Shown here piece by piece: positions 38,098-46,169 of a stretch of DNA of 64,000 nucleotides. Source of the DNA: Candidatus Tokpelaia sp. (GTDB taxonomy: Bacteria > Pseudomonadota > Alphaproteobacteria > Rhizobiales > Rhizobiaceae); the NCBI RefSeq assembly GCF_008636115.1, contig NZ_QLZD01000031.1, forward strand, positions 62,001 to 126,000. The letters are read 5' to 3'. Positions within the stretch are counted from its first letter, which is position 1. Every line of letters begins with the position of its first letter. Below the pieces are notes generated by a model. It did not search any database and had not been told where the DNA came from. It was given only the letters and a program-made list of their open reading frames with translations. The position numbers were made by a program, and so were the translations under genes.

Positions 38098-38174
38098 GCA
38101 CCCGTAGCTCAGCTGGATAGAGCACCAGACTACGAATCTGGGGGTCAGGAGTTCGAATCTCTTCGGGTGCGCCA
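38098..38174 (+). tRNA. tRNA-Arg (ACG)
   Basis: 77 nt including CCA. Acceptor GCACCCG / CGGGTGC, anticodon loop CTACGAA (ACG), T-arm GAGTTCGAATCTC. All stems close. Confidence 0.96.
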
Positions 38175-38294
38175 TTTTTCCTCGGGGTTTTAGTTGTAAG
38201 GTAATATTGTGCCTATGCAGGCAAGGCTACCCTGTTTCTCTTCGCGACTCGTCTATAATATTTAATCAAAATCTGAATTATAAAATCCTCTGTC

Positions 38295-39056
38295 TGTAGC
38301 GCGCTGAAATTTTTGTCAAAAAAATAGACGAGTTTTGGCAAAAGCGCACCAAGCCCCAAATTCATGCACTACTAGATAGTGTATGTCAGGCGTCAGAGAT
38401 AACCGGCACCAACGGCTCTAGTGCCGGGAGTAGAGATTGCCGCCGCCCTTAAATGCGCCAAAGCCTATAAATGCGTGGTATCCATATCAGGCTGACCCAT
38501 GGCTATGGACACAGCCGGCATTCGGGCAACTTCCATCACCATAACCCAGCAGGAAGAGAAAAAGGGTTGGTGGTGAGTCACACTATATATTGTGTCAACC
38601 ACAATATTAAGCGTCCAGCCTTGTTCGCCTCTATGTTTTCATCGCCGGCCAGCGCCTAAATTCTATCACCCTGTTTATACTGAATATTTTTAAGGTTGGA
38701 ACCTACTCTGTGATTTTTGTGCTAAAGTTCCAACCTCAAAGGTTCATTTGCAAATTCATTTGGCAAAATGCGCTAAAACTTTTGGCAAAATCTCTGGCCA
38801 GCCATTCACCGCCCCTATGCGCCTGGCCGCACAAACCATGGGGAAACCATAATGAACAGGTCTGATTGCAGATTGAGCGCGTTTTGAACAGCTATTGAGC
38901 GCAGTCCGCACAGCCTTAAGCAGTTTTGCACAGGCAAATGATTATGCCGTTTTTGGCAATCTTTTTCGTAAAATCTCTTTTTTATCATTAAATATCAATA
39001 CCATATTATTTGACAAATATTCCCTCACTTTTTGACAAATGAACCAGCCCCTTACA
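38295..39056. mobile_element. Larger relative of the 524-bp element, decayed
   Basis: Starts TGTAGCGCGCTGAA and ends in the same paired TTTGACAAAT motifs and CAGCCCCTTACA as the 36.1-kb element. Shared internal blocks include GTATGTCAGGCGTCAGAG and a segment around TTTTTAAGGTTG. It is about 760 bp, has no intact transposase and no visible target duplication, so it has been rearranged since insertion. Confidence 0.55.
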
Positions 39057-39119
39057 GTAGTGCGCTGAATCTTTTGTCAAAAGTCGTCTATTTTTTTGAC
39101 AAAAGATTCAGCGCACTAC
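39057..39119. repeat. Palindrome of two facing element ends
   Basis: Perfect 26-bp arms (39057-39082 and 39094-39119) around an 11-nt loop. Each arm is the GTAGYGCGCTGAAT...TTTGTCAAAA terminus of the elements above, in opposite directions and abutting the right end of the 38.3-kb copy. Confidence 0.85.
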
Positions 39120-39279
39120 ATAAATTACAGAAATCAATAAACCGGACAAGGTCTTTGCTTTGCTTTAATCAGGCTCCCTTTCCTCATTTTAGCCGCTTTG
39201 CTGAATAAATCAACTATGCCGCCTTACCTCCAGGCAGACTTTCCACTGTCGACCGGGGCGGCAGCAGCAGCGCCGGCCC

Positions 39280-39819
39280 TCAACCGCCCCGCTCTGCTTC
39301 GGCCTCGCACGCCGCAGCCAGCCTGGCAAAAAAGCGGGCGACAATTTTGCCGGCAACAGCGCCAAGCATTTTGCTGCCAAATTGCGCCAATTTACCGCCA
39401 GCCGTGCCGTGCATATGATAAACCAGTCTGGTGGCAAAGCGCGCGCTTTTCTGCCGCCCGGCCACTTGACCGCCTTTTTTCTCTATTTCCCGGCGTTTTG
39501 CTGCCGGCAACTCGCTCCAGCCTATTTCTTCCAGCCGCACTTGTGTTTTGCCTGTAGCCAGGCCGGAAAGTGCGCCCCGCCCTTCACCGGCAATAATGTA
39601 AGAAACCGGCGGATCTATATCCGATAATAATAAGCTGCCGTGAAAGCGCAAATTTATCAGCCCCAAACGCACTCTCAAAACAGCGTCAATCCGGTTTTCT
39701 GAAACCCGCTCCAGCTTTTCACAGCCGTCAATGCAGGGCTGCAAACTTGTCGTATCATTTAAAACACGCCAGACAATAGCACGCGGTGCGGCGATTTGCT
39801 CGCTGCCTTTAATTTCCAT
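39280..39819 (-). CDS. CoxG/SRPBCC-family protein
   Basis: About 179 residues from the ATG at 39819 (MEIKGSEQI). The first ~150 residues form the CO dehydrogenase subunit G (CoxG) SRPBCC fold: APRAIVWRVLND, LQPCIDGCEKLE and the long C-terminal helix. In CODH clusters CoxG anchors or matures the enzyme, but no cox genes are here; stand-alone copies are common in alphaproteobacteria. It is divergent from pgi. Confidence 0.85.
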   Translation of the reverse strand: MEIKGSEQIAAPRAIVWRVLNDTTSLQPCIDGCEKLERVSENRIDAVLRVRLGLINLRFHGSLLLSDIDPPVSYIIAGEGRGALSGLATGKTQVRLEEIGWSELPAAKRREIEKKGGQVAGRQKSARFATRLVYHMHGTAGGKLAQFGSKMLGAVAGKIVARFFARLAAACEAEAERGG

Positions 39820-39935
39820 AGGCGCTAAAACCCTCAATGATATTGTAATAGTATTTTTACTGGTTGCTTTTAGCACAAATTAGCCGCTAGAATAGCAGCT
39901 AATAGCGTAAAAATCCAAAATCGGGAGGAAAGGCA

Positions 39936-41594
39936 ATGGCGCGCAATGAGGCCGTTTTTCAACAAAAGCTGGCAGAGCTGAAAACGCATGCGCAAAATGA
40001 TGCGCCCCAAAATATTCGTTCAGCCTTTGCTTTGGATAAAAGCCGTTTCGCCACTTTTTCCCGTTCTTTTAATGATTTATTATTCGATTTTTCCAAATGT
40101 GCGGTCAATGCCCGTAGTTTGCAACTGCTGACAGAACTGGCGCAAGCCGCCGGGGTAGAAGAGCGGCGCGATGCCATGTTTGCCGGCGAACCTATCAACA
40201 GCACTGAAAACCGCGCCGTGCTGCATGTGGCTTTGCGCGCGCCGGAAACCGCGCCTTTTGCCATTAACGGGCGCAAAATCATGCCGGAAATTTATGCCGT
40301 TCTGGCCAAAATGGCCAAATTTGCCGATGCGCTGCGCTCCGGCCAGCTAAGCAGTGAAACAGGGCAAAAATTTACCGATATTGTCAATATCGGCATTGGC
40401 GGCTCCGATCTTGGCCCGGCTATGGCGACAGCCGCTCTCGCCCCTTATCATAACGGGCCGAAAACGCATTTTGTCTCTAATATTGACGGTGCCCATATTG
40501 CTGATACGCTTGACAGGCTTAACCCCGAAACCTGCTTTTTTATTATCGCCTCCAAAACCTTCACCACCAAAGAAACCATGACCAATGCCTTGTTTGCCCG
40601 CCAATGGCTGGCGGCCAAACTGGGAGAAAAGGCTGTGGCCAAACATTTCGCCGCCCTTTCTACAGCAACAGATAAAGTGGCGGATTTCGGCATTAACCCC
40701 GCTTATGTTTTCGGCTTCTGGAACTGGGTTGGCGGCCGCTATTCTGTCTGGTCTTCTATCGGTCTGTCCGTCATGCTGGCTATCGGGCCGCAGCGCTTTC
40801 GCGAATTTTTGGCCGGCGCCTGTAAAATGGACGAACATTTTCGCCACACAGAAATAAAAGACAATATTCCTATGCTGCTGGGCCTGCTTGGTTTCTGGCA
40901 CCGCATTATTTGCGGCTGGCCGAGCCGCGCCGTGCTGCCTTATGAACAAAGGCTGGCGCGGCTGCCCGCTTATTTGCAGCAACTGGATATGGAATCCAAC
41001 GGCAAGCATATCACCCTGGAGGGAGAAGAGGTAACAATGCCGACAGGCCCCGTTGTCTGGGGTGAGCCGGGAACAAACGGCCAACATGCTTTTTTTCAGC
41101 TTTTGCATCAGGGCACCGATATTGTGCCGATAGAATTTATCGCTTTTGTCAACGGGCATGAGCCGCATTTGCGCCGCCAGCATGATATTTTGCTCAGTAA
41201 TTGCCTGGCGCAGAGCGAGGCCTTGGTCAGCGGCCGCAGCACAGAAGAAGCAGCAAGCAGCCTGGCAGCAAGCGGCATGAGCACCATTCAGGCACAAAAG
41301 CTGGCGCCGCATAAAAGCTTTGTCGGCAATCGCCCCAGCCTTACCATTATGCAAAATTTGCTAACCCCCTTTGCTCTGGGGCGCCTGCTTGCTCTTTATG
41401 AGCATCGCGTCTTTGTTGAAGGCGCGTTGATGAATATTAATTCTTTTGACCAATGGGGAGTGGAATTGGGGAAAGAGCTGGCTACAGCGCTATTGCCGCT
41501 GGTGGAAGACCGAAAAAAGGCAGAAATCGGGGCGCAAAGCCATCTTTCTTCTACGCTCGGCCTTGTCAACCATATTCACCGCTTTAAAAATTAA
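39936..41594 (+). CDS. pgi: Glucose-6-phosphate isomerase
   Basis: 552 residues; GGGAGGAAAGG precedes the ATG. The sugar-isomerase folds carry GIGGSDLGP, the [11 protein letters not shown] segment (MESNGK), a catalytic region with [15 protein letters not shown], and the terminal [14 protein letters not shown] signature. It interconverts glucose-6-P and fructose-6-P. It stands alone, followed by about 570 bp without a gene. Confidence 0.97.
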   Translation: MARNEAVFQQKLAELKTHAQNDAPQNIRSAFALDKSRFATFSRSFNDLLFDFSKCAVNARSLQLLTELAQAAGVEERRDAMFAGEPINSTENRAVLHVALRAPETAPFAINGRKIMPEIYAVLAKMAKFADALRSGQLSSETGQKFTDIVNIGIGGSDLGPAMATAALAPYHNGPKTHFVSNIDGAHIADTLDRLNPETCFFIIASKTFTTKETMTNALFARQWLAAKLGEKAVAKHFAALSTATDKVADFGINPAYVFGFWNWVGGRYSVWSSIGLSVMLAIGPQRFREFLAGACKMDEHFRHTEIKDNIPMLLGLLGFWHRIICGWPSRAVLPYEQRLARLPAYLQQLDMESNGKHITLEGEEVTMPTGPVVWGEPGTNGQHAFFQLLHQGTDIVPIEFIAFVNGHEPHLRRQHDILLSNCLAQSEALVSGRSTEEAASSLAASGMSTIQAQKLAPHKSFVGNRPSLTIMQNLLTPFALGRLLALYEHRVFVEGALMNINSFDQWGVELGKELATALLPLVEDRKKAEIGAQSHLSSTLGLVNHIHRFKN

Positions 41595-42164
41595 AGGCCG
41601 GAAGCAAGGGGCGCGCTCTCGCAAAATTACAATAAACGCCGGCAAAGCGAAAAAATGATTTAGGCAAAAATTGAAAAGAAGGAACAATTATAAAGGAAAT
41701 ATACAGATTTGCTATGCAATATTGATTCTTCCATAAGAATAAGCTAAGAGAATTGCAGATACTCAAGGCAAACCAATCCTGAATTAAAGGGGATAGGGGC
41801 TTGTTTCCGGCGCCGATATTATATCAAGCTTTACATTTACACTCTATAATATGCGTAATCCGGTTTGATAAAAAGCCCGGCCGCGGCGGCAAAACACCGG
41901 CCTTGGCCGATCACATGCAAAATACCGCAACCACGTTAAAGATCATGTTTTTGCTGCCACCCGCTTTTGTGCCAATCTGCAGCCTGTCCCATGTTTTCGC
42001 GCCCTATTGCTGCTTTTGGCAAAAGGAGCAACGCTGAAATGCACGCTATGACCGGCAACAAGGCGGCAATTTGCCAGGCAAAAATCCGCCGCACAAATAA
42101 AATTGCCTTGTCGGCAGTACCGCCGGCACTATCCGGAAAAATGCGACATTTTTTTGCGCCTTTA
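41595..42164. other. Region between pgi and the first RNA/XRE unit
   Basis: About 570 bp, no gene supported. A TATAAT (about 41846) within an AT-rich stretch may be part of a promoter for the downstream RNA, but a matching -35 is not evident. Confidence 0.35.
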
Positions 42165-42460
42165 CCGTCAGCAGTGCGGAACGGGCTTTTGCTATGTTCC
42201 GCACTGCTGACTCCCTTACCCGTTAAGTAAGGGGGGCTTTCGCTTTGCCCAGGCACAAGACCCGCAGCCAGTGGCGGAAAAAAGATGCGGGCGGTTCGAC
42301 TCTGTGGGGGTAAGTCGGAAGAAAGCCGAACCGGCGAAAGTAATAGGAGATCTACTTTCGGAGGTTTTCATATATCCCCTCCCGCATCAGGCGAAGCACA
42401 AGGGGGAGTGCCTCGCTTTGGTGAAACCTGTCTGTGAATCACCGCCTCCTGTCAGGCGGC
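42165..42460 (+). ncRNA. Brt-like structured RNA, unit A
   Basis: Ordered stems: a 16-bp hairpin (42167-42182 with 42196-42211); a short CCCTTAC/GTAAGGG hairpin; an enclosing stem GATGCGGG/CCCGCATC (42284-42291 with 42381-42388) around two hairpins, CGGTTCG/CGAACCG (42292-42298 with 42327-42333) and CGAAAGTA/TACTTTCG (42335-42342 with 42353-42360); a GCGA..GCAC/GTGC..TCGC hairpin ending CTTTGGTG; and a CCGCCT/AGGCGG hairpin (42442-42459). Unit B has the same order with compensating base changes. Followed by an XRE gene, as with the Brt RNAs of Bartonella. Confidence 0.6.
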
Positions 42461-42476
42461 GCTCATCTTATAAACC

Positions 42477-42507
42477 ACATTTAGATTTACGTGTAAAGTC
42501 TAAATGT
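42477..42507. promoter_or_regulatory. Palindrome before the unit A regulator gene
   Basis: A 9-bp inverted repeat ACATTTAGA/TCTAAATGT (42477-42485 with 42499-42507), 38 bp before the gene. Size and position fit an XRE operator or an RNA hairpin in the leader. Confidence 0.4.
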
Positions 42508-42514
42508 AATTTGA

Positions 42515-42557
42515 AGTGTTTTTTTGATACATAAAGGAGTGTTTTTTGATACATAAA
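42515..42557. repeat. Tandem direct repeat at the start of the unit A regulator
   Basis: About 20 bp (GTGTTTTTT, GATACATAAA) occurs twice in tandem. The second copy contains the TTG start codon and the AAGGAG between the copies serves as ribosome-binding site. Confidence 0.8.
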
Positions 42558-42998
42558 GCGGCAAAACCCAAAACAGAATTGGCTATGCGTCTGCGTGAGG
42601 CCAGGCTTGCCCTTGGTTTTGGGCAACGCAAACAATTTGCCTTATATCTTGGTGTCTACCCCGGCACATTGGGCAAATATGAAATCGGCCTTAGTGAGCC
42701 GCAGGCTTCTTTTCTCGCTCTTTACAAAACAATATGCGGTATTTCGCTTGATTGGCTGCTGACCGGAGAAGGCAGCATGTTTGACAAAAGCGGCCCCAAA
42801 AGCCCGCCTCTGGCCGAACCGGATATTAATATTGCTCATTTGCAAAAAGCTGTTCATATTGTGGAAAAGGCTCTGGCAGACAGCCAACATGCCTCCGGGA
42901 AAAAAGCCAAACTGATAAAACTTGTTTATGCCATGCTAAAAGCAGGAAAAGGGACAGAACCAATAGGCCGCCTTATTGATATTTTGCGCGCTGATTGA
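42546..42998 (+). CDS. XRE-family regulator of RNA unit A (Trp-like)
   Basis: 150 residues from a TTG start with AAGGAG upstream. An HTH_XRE domain lies at about residues 13-70 (RLREARLALG...KQFALYLGVYPGTLGKYEIG), ending with the WLLTGEGSMF segment common in CI-like repressors. The C-terminal half is a short helical domain, not an S24 peptidase. It is a paralogue of the protein of unit B. In Bartonella, similar Trp proteins encoded after Brt RNAs control adhesin genes; here the targets are unknown. Confidence 0.82.
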   Translation: MIHKAAKPKTELAMRLREARLALGFGQRKQFALYLGVYPGTLGKYEIGLSEPQASFLALYKTICGISLDWLLTGEGSMFDKSGPKSPPLAEPDINIAHLQKAVHIVEKALADSQHASGKKAKLIKLVYAMLKAGKGTEPIGRLIDILRAD

Positions 42999-43057
42999 TT
43001 TTTTACCAATATGCAGTAAGGAAAACCCGCCGGATCATAGAGCAGCACAATAATGCC

Positions 43058-43208
43058 TTGCAGCCTGACCGCATTTTGCGCGTATATGCGCGCCCCTCCG
43101 GTTTGCACGGCTTATGCGCGCCTGTTCTTTGTCGCGCCCAAAGCCCACCAACCCGGGCGCTGTTTGCGCAGCTTATGCGCGCCCTTTCGGTTACTGATGG
43201 GCTATACT
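43058..43208 (+). repeat. Dispersed repeat with inserted units, copy 7
   Basis: Opens TTGCAGCCTGACCGCATT and closes TTACTGATGGGCTATAC. Between them lie a short partial unit, one full ~60-bp unit (TTGCACGG...CCCGGGCGCTGT) and a terminal partial. Confidence 0.7.
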
Positions 43209-43238
43209 AATGCCGCTAACGAAATCACACGCGCGATC

Positions 43239-43274
43239 GTTGCAGCTTGACCGTCTTTGTCTTTTAGCTATACT
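43239..43274 (+). promoter_or_regulatory. Promoter-like dispersed repeat, copy 8, upstream of RNA unit B
   Basis: GTTGCAGC, TTGACC, 16-nt spacer, TATACT. About 165 bp before the first hairpin of RNA B and in the right orientation to drive it. Confidence 0.6.
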
Positions 43275-43436
43275 GGCGAAGAAAATGTGCCGGCCGCGCG
43301 GGGCGGTTTGCGGCAGCGCCTGCTGCCTGATATAAGAACAAAGGGCAGATCCGTTTGGGTTGCGCCGGGCTTTACCGGCAGCAATAGCGTTATTGCCTTG
43401 CGCCGATAATCCGGCAGCGGCAATATTATCCCGATT

Positions 43437-43753
43437 ATGGCAGCAGCAGCGCGGGTGCGATACTCTCAAAACTATCCCGCGCTGCTGCTGCCCCTGCCCG
43501 TTAGATACGGGACAGCTCTTGCCTCTTGCCCTGTCGCGGTTCTTTTGCCCGCACCGGGCGCTATTAAAAAGATGCGGGCGGCTCAGCTCTGTCGATAAAT
43601 ATCGGCAAAGCCGAGCCGGCAAAAGCAGTCAGGATTACGCGATTCACTTTTGGGGATTTTCACAATTCCCTCCCGCATTGGGCGGAACGCTAAGGGGTAA
43701 GCGCTCCGCTTTGGTGCAACAGATTAACGAATCAACAGCCTGACAATCAGGCG
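43437..43753 (+). ncRNA. Brt-like structured RNA, unit B
   Basis: Same order of stems as unit A: a 17-bp hairpin (43439-43455 with 43476-43492); CCCGT/ACGGG; enclosing GATGCGGG/CCCGCATT; CGGCTC/GAGCCG (43579-43584 with 43613-43618); CAAAAG/CTTTTG (43620-43625 with 43647-43652); GCGGA/TCCGC ending CTTTGGTG; GCCTGA/TCAGGC (43738-43752). The helices differ in sequence from A but keep pairing, which argues for a conserved RNA. An XRE gene follows 59 bp later. Confidence 0.6.
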
Positions 43754-43811
43754 ATAACGGAATTTATAGCTTCAATCTTTTGCTTTGTAAACAACAAAAT
43801 GAAACTTTTTT

Positions 43812-44267
43812 ATGTCGCGACCTGAAAAATTTAAAACGATTTTAGGACAAAGACTTAGCAAGTTTAGAAAACAGCTTGGCTACAAACAAAGGCCTGATTT
43901 TTCTAAAATATTGGGCGTTTCTGTTGTAACTCTGGGCAATTATGAGAGAGGAGACAGAGAACCTGACCTGCAATTCCTGTTACTTTATGCAAAAAATTTT
44001 AATGCCAATGTGCATTGGCTTGCCACTGGCGAAGGCGATATGTTCCTTGCTGCGGCAAGTTCCCTGCCCCTTAATGCAGATGAGGCGGGAAAAGCCGCCC
44101 TGCAAAAAGCTGTCACAGCAGTTGAAACCGGCCTCTGCGGCCTTTATCTGCCGCCCGATAAAAAAGCAGAAGTGATAGAGCTTGCCCGCTCTGTGCTCAA
44201 AACCGGCAAAACCGAATCCCTGCGCCGGCTTATCCACCTGCTCATCACCCTCTCTTCCACTAAATAA
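43812..44267 (+). CDS. XRE-family regulator of RNA unit B (Trp-like)
   Basis: 151 residues, ATG start with no clear ribosome-binding site, which suggests weak or regulated translation. HTH_XRE domain at about residues 10-70 (FSKILGVSVVTLGNYERGD), then WLATGEGDMF, and a helical C-terminal half similar to its unit A paralogue (ALQKAVTAVE / LQKAVHIVEK). No peptidase domain. Likely a DNA-binding repressor working with the RNA upstream. Confidence 0.82.
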   Translation: MSRPEKFKTILGQRLSKFRKQLGYKQRPDFSKILGVSVVTLGNYERGDREPDLQFLLLYAKNFNANVHWLATGEGDMFLAAASSLPLNADEAGKAALQKAVTAVETGLCGLYLPPDKKAEVIELARSVLKTGKTESLRRLIHLLITLSSTK

Positions 44268-44377
44268 ATTACCCTGCAATTTCTGCTCCTATCCTCACCC
44301 GACTATGGAGAAACGAGACAGGCAACAGCCTGTGAGCCCAGGCAAGCGAATCAGGCGCTCAAATACCCCGGCAAAAT

Positions 44378-44411
44378 ACAGCCTGACCGCATTTGTCTCT
44401 TTAGCTATACT
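44378..44411 (+). repeat. Promoter-like dispersed repeat, copy 9
   Basis: CAGCCTGACC, 17-nt spacer, TATACT. Confidence 0.75.
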
Positions 44412-44441
44412 CCGCTGACCTTCGCCCGGCTGGGTATTTTC

Positions 44442-44478
44442 GTTGCGGCCTGACTGCGTTTGTCTTTTTAACTACACT
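44442..44478 (+). repeat. Promoter-like dispersed repeat, copy 10
   Basis: GTTGCGGCCTGACT, 17-nt spacer, TACACT: a decayed -10. Confidence 0.7.
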
Positions 44479-44509
44479 GTAATTTTCGCTACAGACCGTA
44501 GGAAGCCGG

Positions 44510-44544
44510 TTGTTGCCTGACTCATTTTTCTGAATAGCTATACT
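44510..44544 (+). repeat. Promoter-like dispersed repeat, copy 11
   Basis: TTGTTGCCTGACT, 16-nt spacer, TATACT. Confidence 0.7.
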
Positions 44545-44574
44545 GACAGCGTCAATTATTTGCGCCGGTTATTT

Positions 44575-44770
44575 GTTGCGGCGTGACCGCATTTTGCACA
44601 GCTCACGCGTGCCTGTTCTTTGTTGCGCCCGCCGCCACAGGCTAGCCTGTCCAACCCGGGCGCTGTTTGCACGCTCCGCGCGCCTGTTCTTTGCTGCGCC
44701 CGCCACCCGCCAACCCGGGCGCTGTTTGCACAGCTCACGCGCGCCCCTTCGGTTTCTGATGAGCTATAAT
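44575..44770 (+). repeat. Dispersed repeat with two inserted units, copy 12
   Basis: GTTGCGGCGTGACCGCATT is parted from TTTCTGATGAGC and TATAAT by two tandem units of about 71 and 58 bp (each TTGCAC...CTGTTCTTTG...CCCGGGCGCTGT) and a terminal partial. A further half copy (GTTGCGGCTTGAC) follows at about 44803. Confidence 0.75.
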
Positions 44771-44898
44771 CGAGGCCGAGGCCGATAGCGTCAATAGCGA
44801 GTTGCGGCTTGACTAGTTGATATTTTTCAACTGATTGTTTTTATTATATTTTTTAAAAGGTTAGGGAAACAAAAAACCAGATGCGGGACAGGATTCTC

Positions 44899-45266
44899 TT
44901 AAAAAGAAGCCGACTGCCGCATATATTTAGCCATTTCTTGTGCCAAAATCTTCTTGTTTGCCTTCCAGCTATACCTGCTTGTCTGCCGGTCATTCGTCCA
45001 GTCAGAGTGCCGCTTGAACTGTTGATTTGTTGCCCTGCCTTCTGCTGCTCTTTTGGCCGCAAGCTTGCGTAAGCCGTGCGCCGCTTTGGTAATGCCGGCG
45101 GCATCGCAGATTTTGCAGAAATTGACTCCGAATATGTCCGCCCGCATCGGCCGCCCCCCCCATCATCACAGATAAAGGTTTTGGTGCCGGCAAGCCCGGC
45201 TGCAGTAGAATATCCCAAATCGCCGCCGGCACGGTGGCTGAATAGTGCACAAACCGCCCAAGACAA
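44899..45266 (-). pseudogene. Tyrosine-recombinase (phage integrase) remnant
   Basis: The C-terminal part reads KICDAAGITKAAHGLRKLAAKRAAEG and ends SRYSWKANKKILAQEMA, matching the HxLR box and the active-site Tyr region of phage-type integrases. The upstream part (CALFSHRAGGDLG-like) is in another frame, and the N-terminal half is missing. Frameshifts make it inactive. It marks a former prophage or island next to the RNA/XRE units. Confidence 0.7.
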
Positions 45267-45301
45267 AAATTTCTCCCTTAACCTGCCGGCAAAAATTGCG
45301 G

Positions 45302-45331
45302 AAAAATAAAAGCCGCCCTTTTACGGGCAGC
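45302..45331 (-). terminator. Terminator after dps
   Basis: A 7-bp stem (45325-45331 with 45312-45318, one G-T pair, loop of 6) followed on the minus strand by TTTTATTTTT. It lies about 70 bp past the dps stop. Confidence 0.7.
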
Positions 45332-45398
45332 TTGAAAGCGGCGTTAATACCGGCTCAGGCAGCGCGGCGCAAGAGACGCTGCACCGCATAAGAGCGGC

Positions 45399-45899
45399 CT
45401 AATGCCGGTGCTCTTCATTCTGAATATGCGCTTCCAGAAACCACAGATTTTTATCCAGGGTGCGCGAGGCGGCGGTCAAAATATCGGCGGCATCGGCATC
45501 ACCGGCTTCCGCTGTTTCATCAACATATTTACGCACCAGATTTGCTGCTTCGCCATAAGCATTGATCAAAGCATGAATATGATCTTCCACTGTGTAAATA
45601 TCGGTAGGATAAGGCTTGAGCACAGTGGCCTCAGCCACAGTCTGCGTTGTGCCATAGGCCGTGCCGCCCAGTTGCGCCACACGCTCGGCAATTTCGTCCG
45701 CATGCTCATCAAGCGTATCGCGAAAACCGTCCAGCATTTCATGAACGGCAATAAAGCGCGAACCTTTAACATTCCAATGCGCCTGCTTGACAATAAGCGC
45801 AAGGTCAATAGTCGCGGCCAAAGCCTTATTCATCATATCAATAACAGCTTTTTTACTGTTGGAAGGAATATTATTTTGTGTTTTGAATAATTGCGACAT
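45399..45899 (-). CDS. dps: Dps ferritin-like DNA-protection protein
   Basis: 166 residues from the ATG at 45899, which has GAGGAG upstream; a longer open frame to the right is not used. The ferroxidase signature is present: KQAHWNVKG, then DEHADEIAERV. Dps forms dodecamers that bind DNA and oxidise Fe2+ with peroxide. Divergent from tsaB, with its own terminator. Confidence 0.95.
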   Translation of the reverse strand: MSQLFKTQNNIPSNSKKAVIDMMNKALAATIDLALIVKQAHWNVKGSRFIAVHEMLDGFRDTLDEHADEIAERVAQLGGTAYGTTQTVAEATVLKPYPTDIYTVEDHIHALINAYGEAANLVRKYVDETAEAGDADAADILTAASRTLDKNLWFLEAHIQNEEHRH

Positions 45900-46169
45900 A
45901 GAAAACTCCTCTTGACTGAAATCGCCGAGCGCCGGGCAGACACCGCAGCCTGAATAAAGCGGCCGCCCGCGCCGGCCGGCACTTGCCCGCTGCGATTTTG
46001 ATATAAGGCTTTTTTGTGCCTTTTGCAAAGGGTCGCAGCCAAATTCTTTACAATTTCCGGCCAAAACCGCGCCGGCGCTTGCAGCAAAGCCGCCCTTTAT
46101 GATAAAAGAAGCGCAAATTAACCGGAGGTGAGGCAAGTTCCCGATTGATAATCCGGCAAAAGGCGTTTT

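Larger units (their letters stand above)
42999..43436. other. Region between the two RNA/XRE units
   Basis: About 440 bp, no gene supported. It holds one inserted copy and one plain copy of the promoter-like repeat, both reading toward unit B. Confidence 0.5.
44268..44898. other. Repeat-rich region after unit B
   Basis: About 630 bp with four to five copies of the promoter-like repeat in the same orientation and no gene. It ends at an integrase remnant. Confidence 0.55.

Noticed and set aside
41967-42230. Plus-strand frame upstream of RNA unit A
   Set aside because: It runs through the 16-bp hairpin of the RNA and has no ribosome-binding site or family match.
44575-44770. Possible CRISPR-like array from regularly repeated units
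   Set aside because: Units differ in length (about 71 and 58 bp), abut each other without unique spacers, and no cas genes are near.
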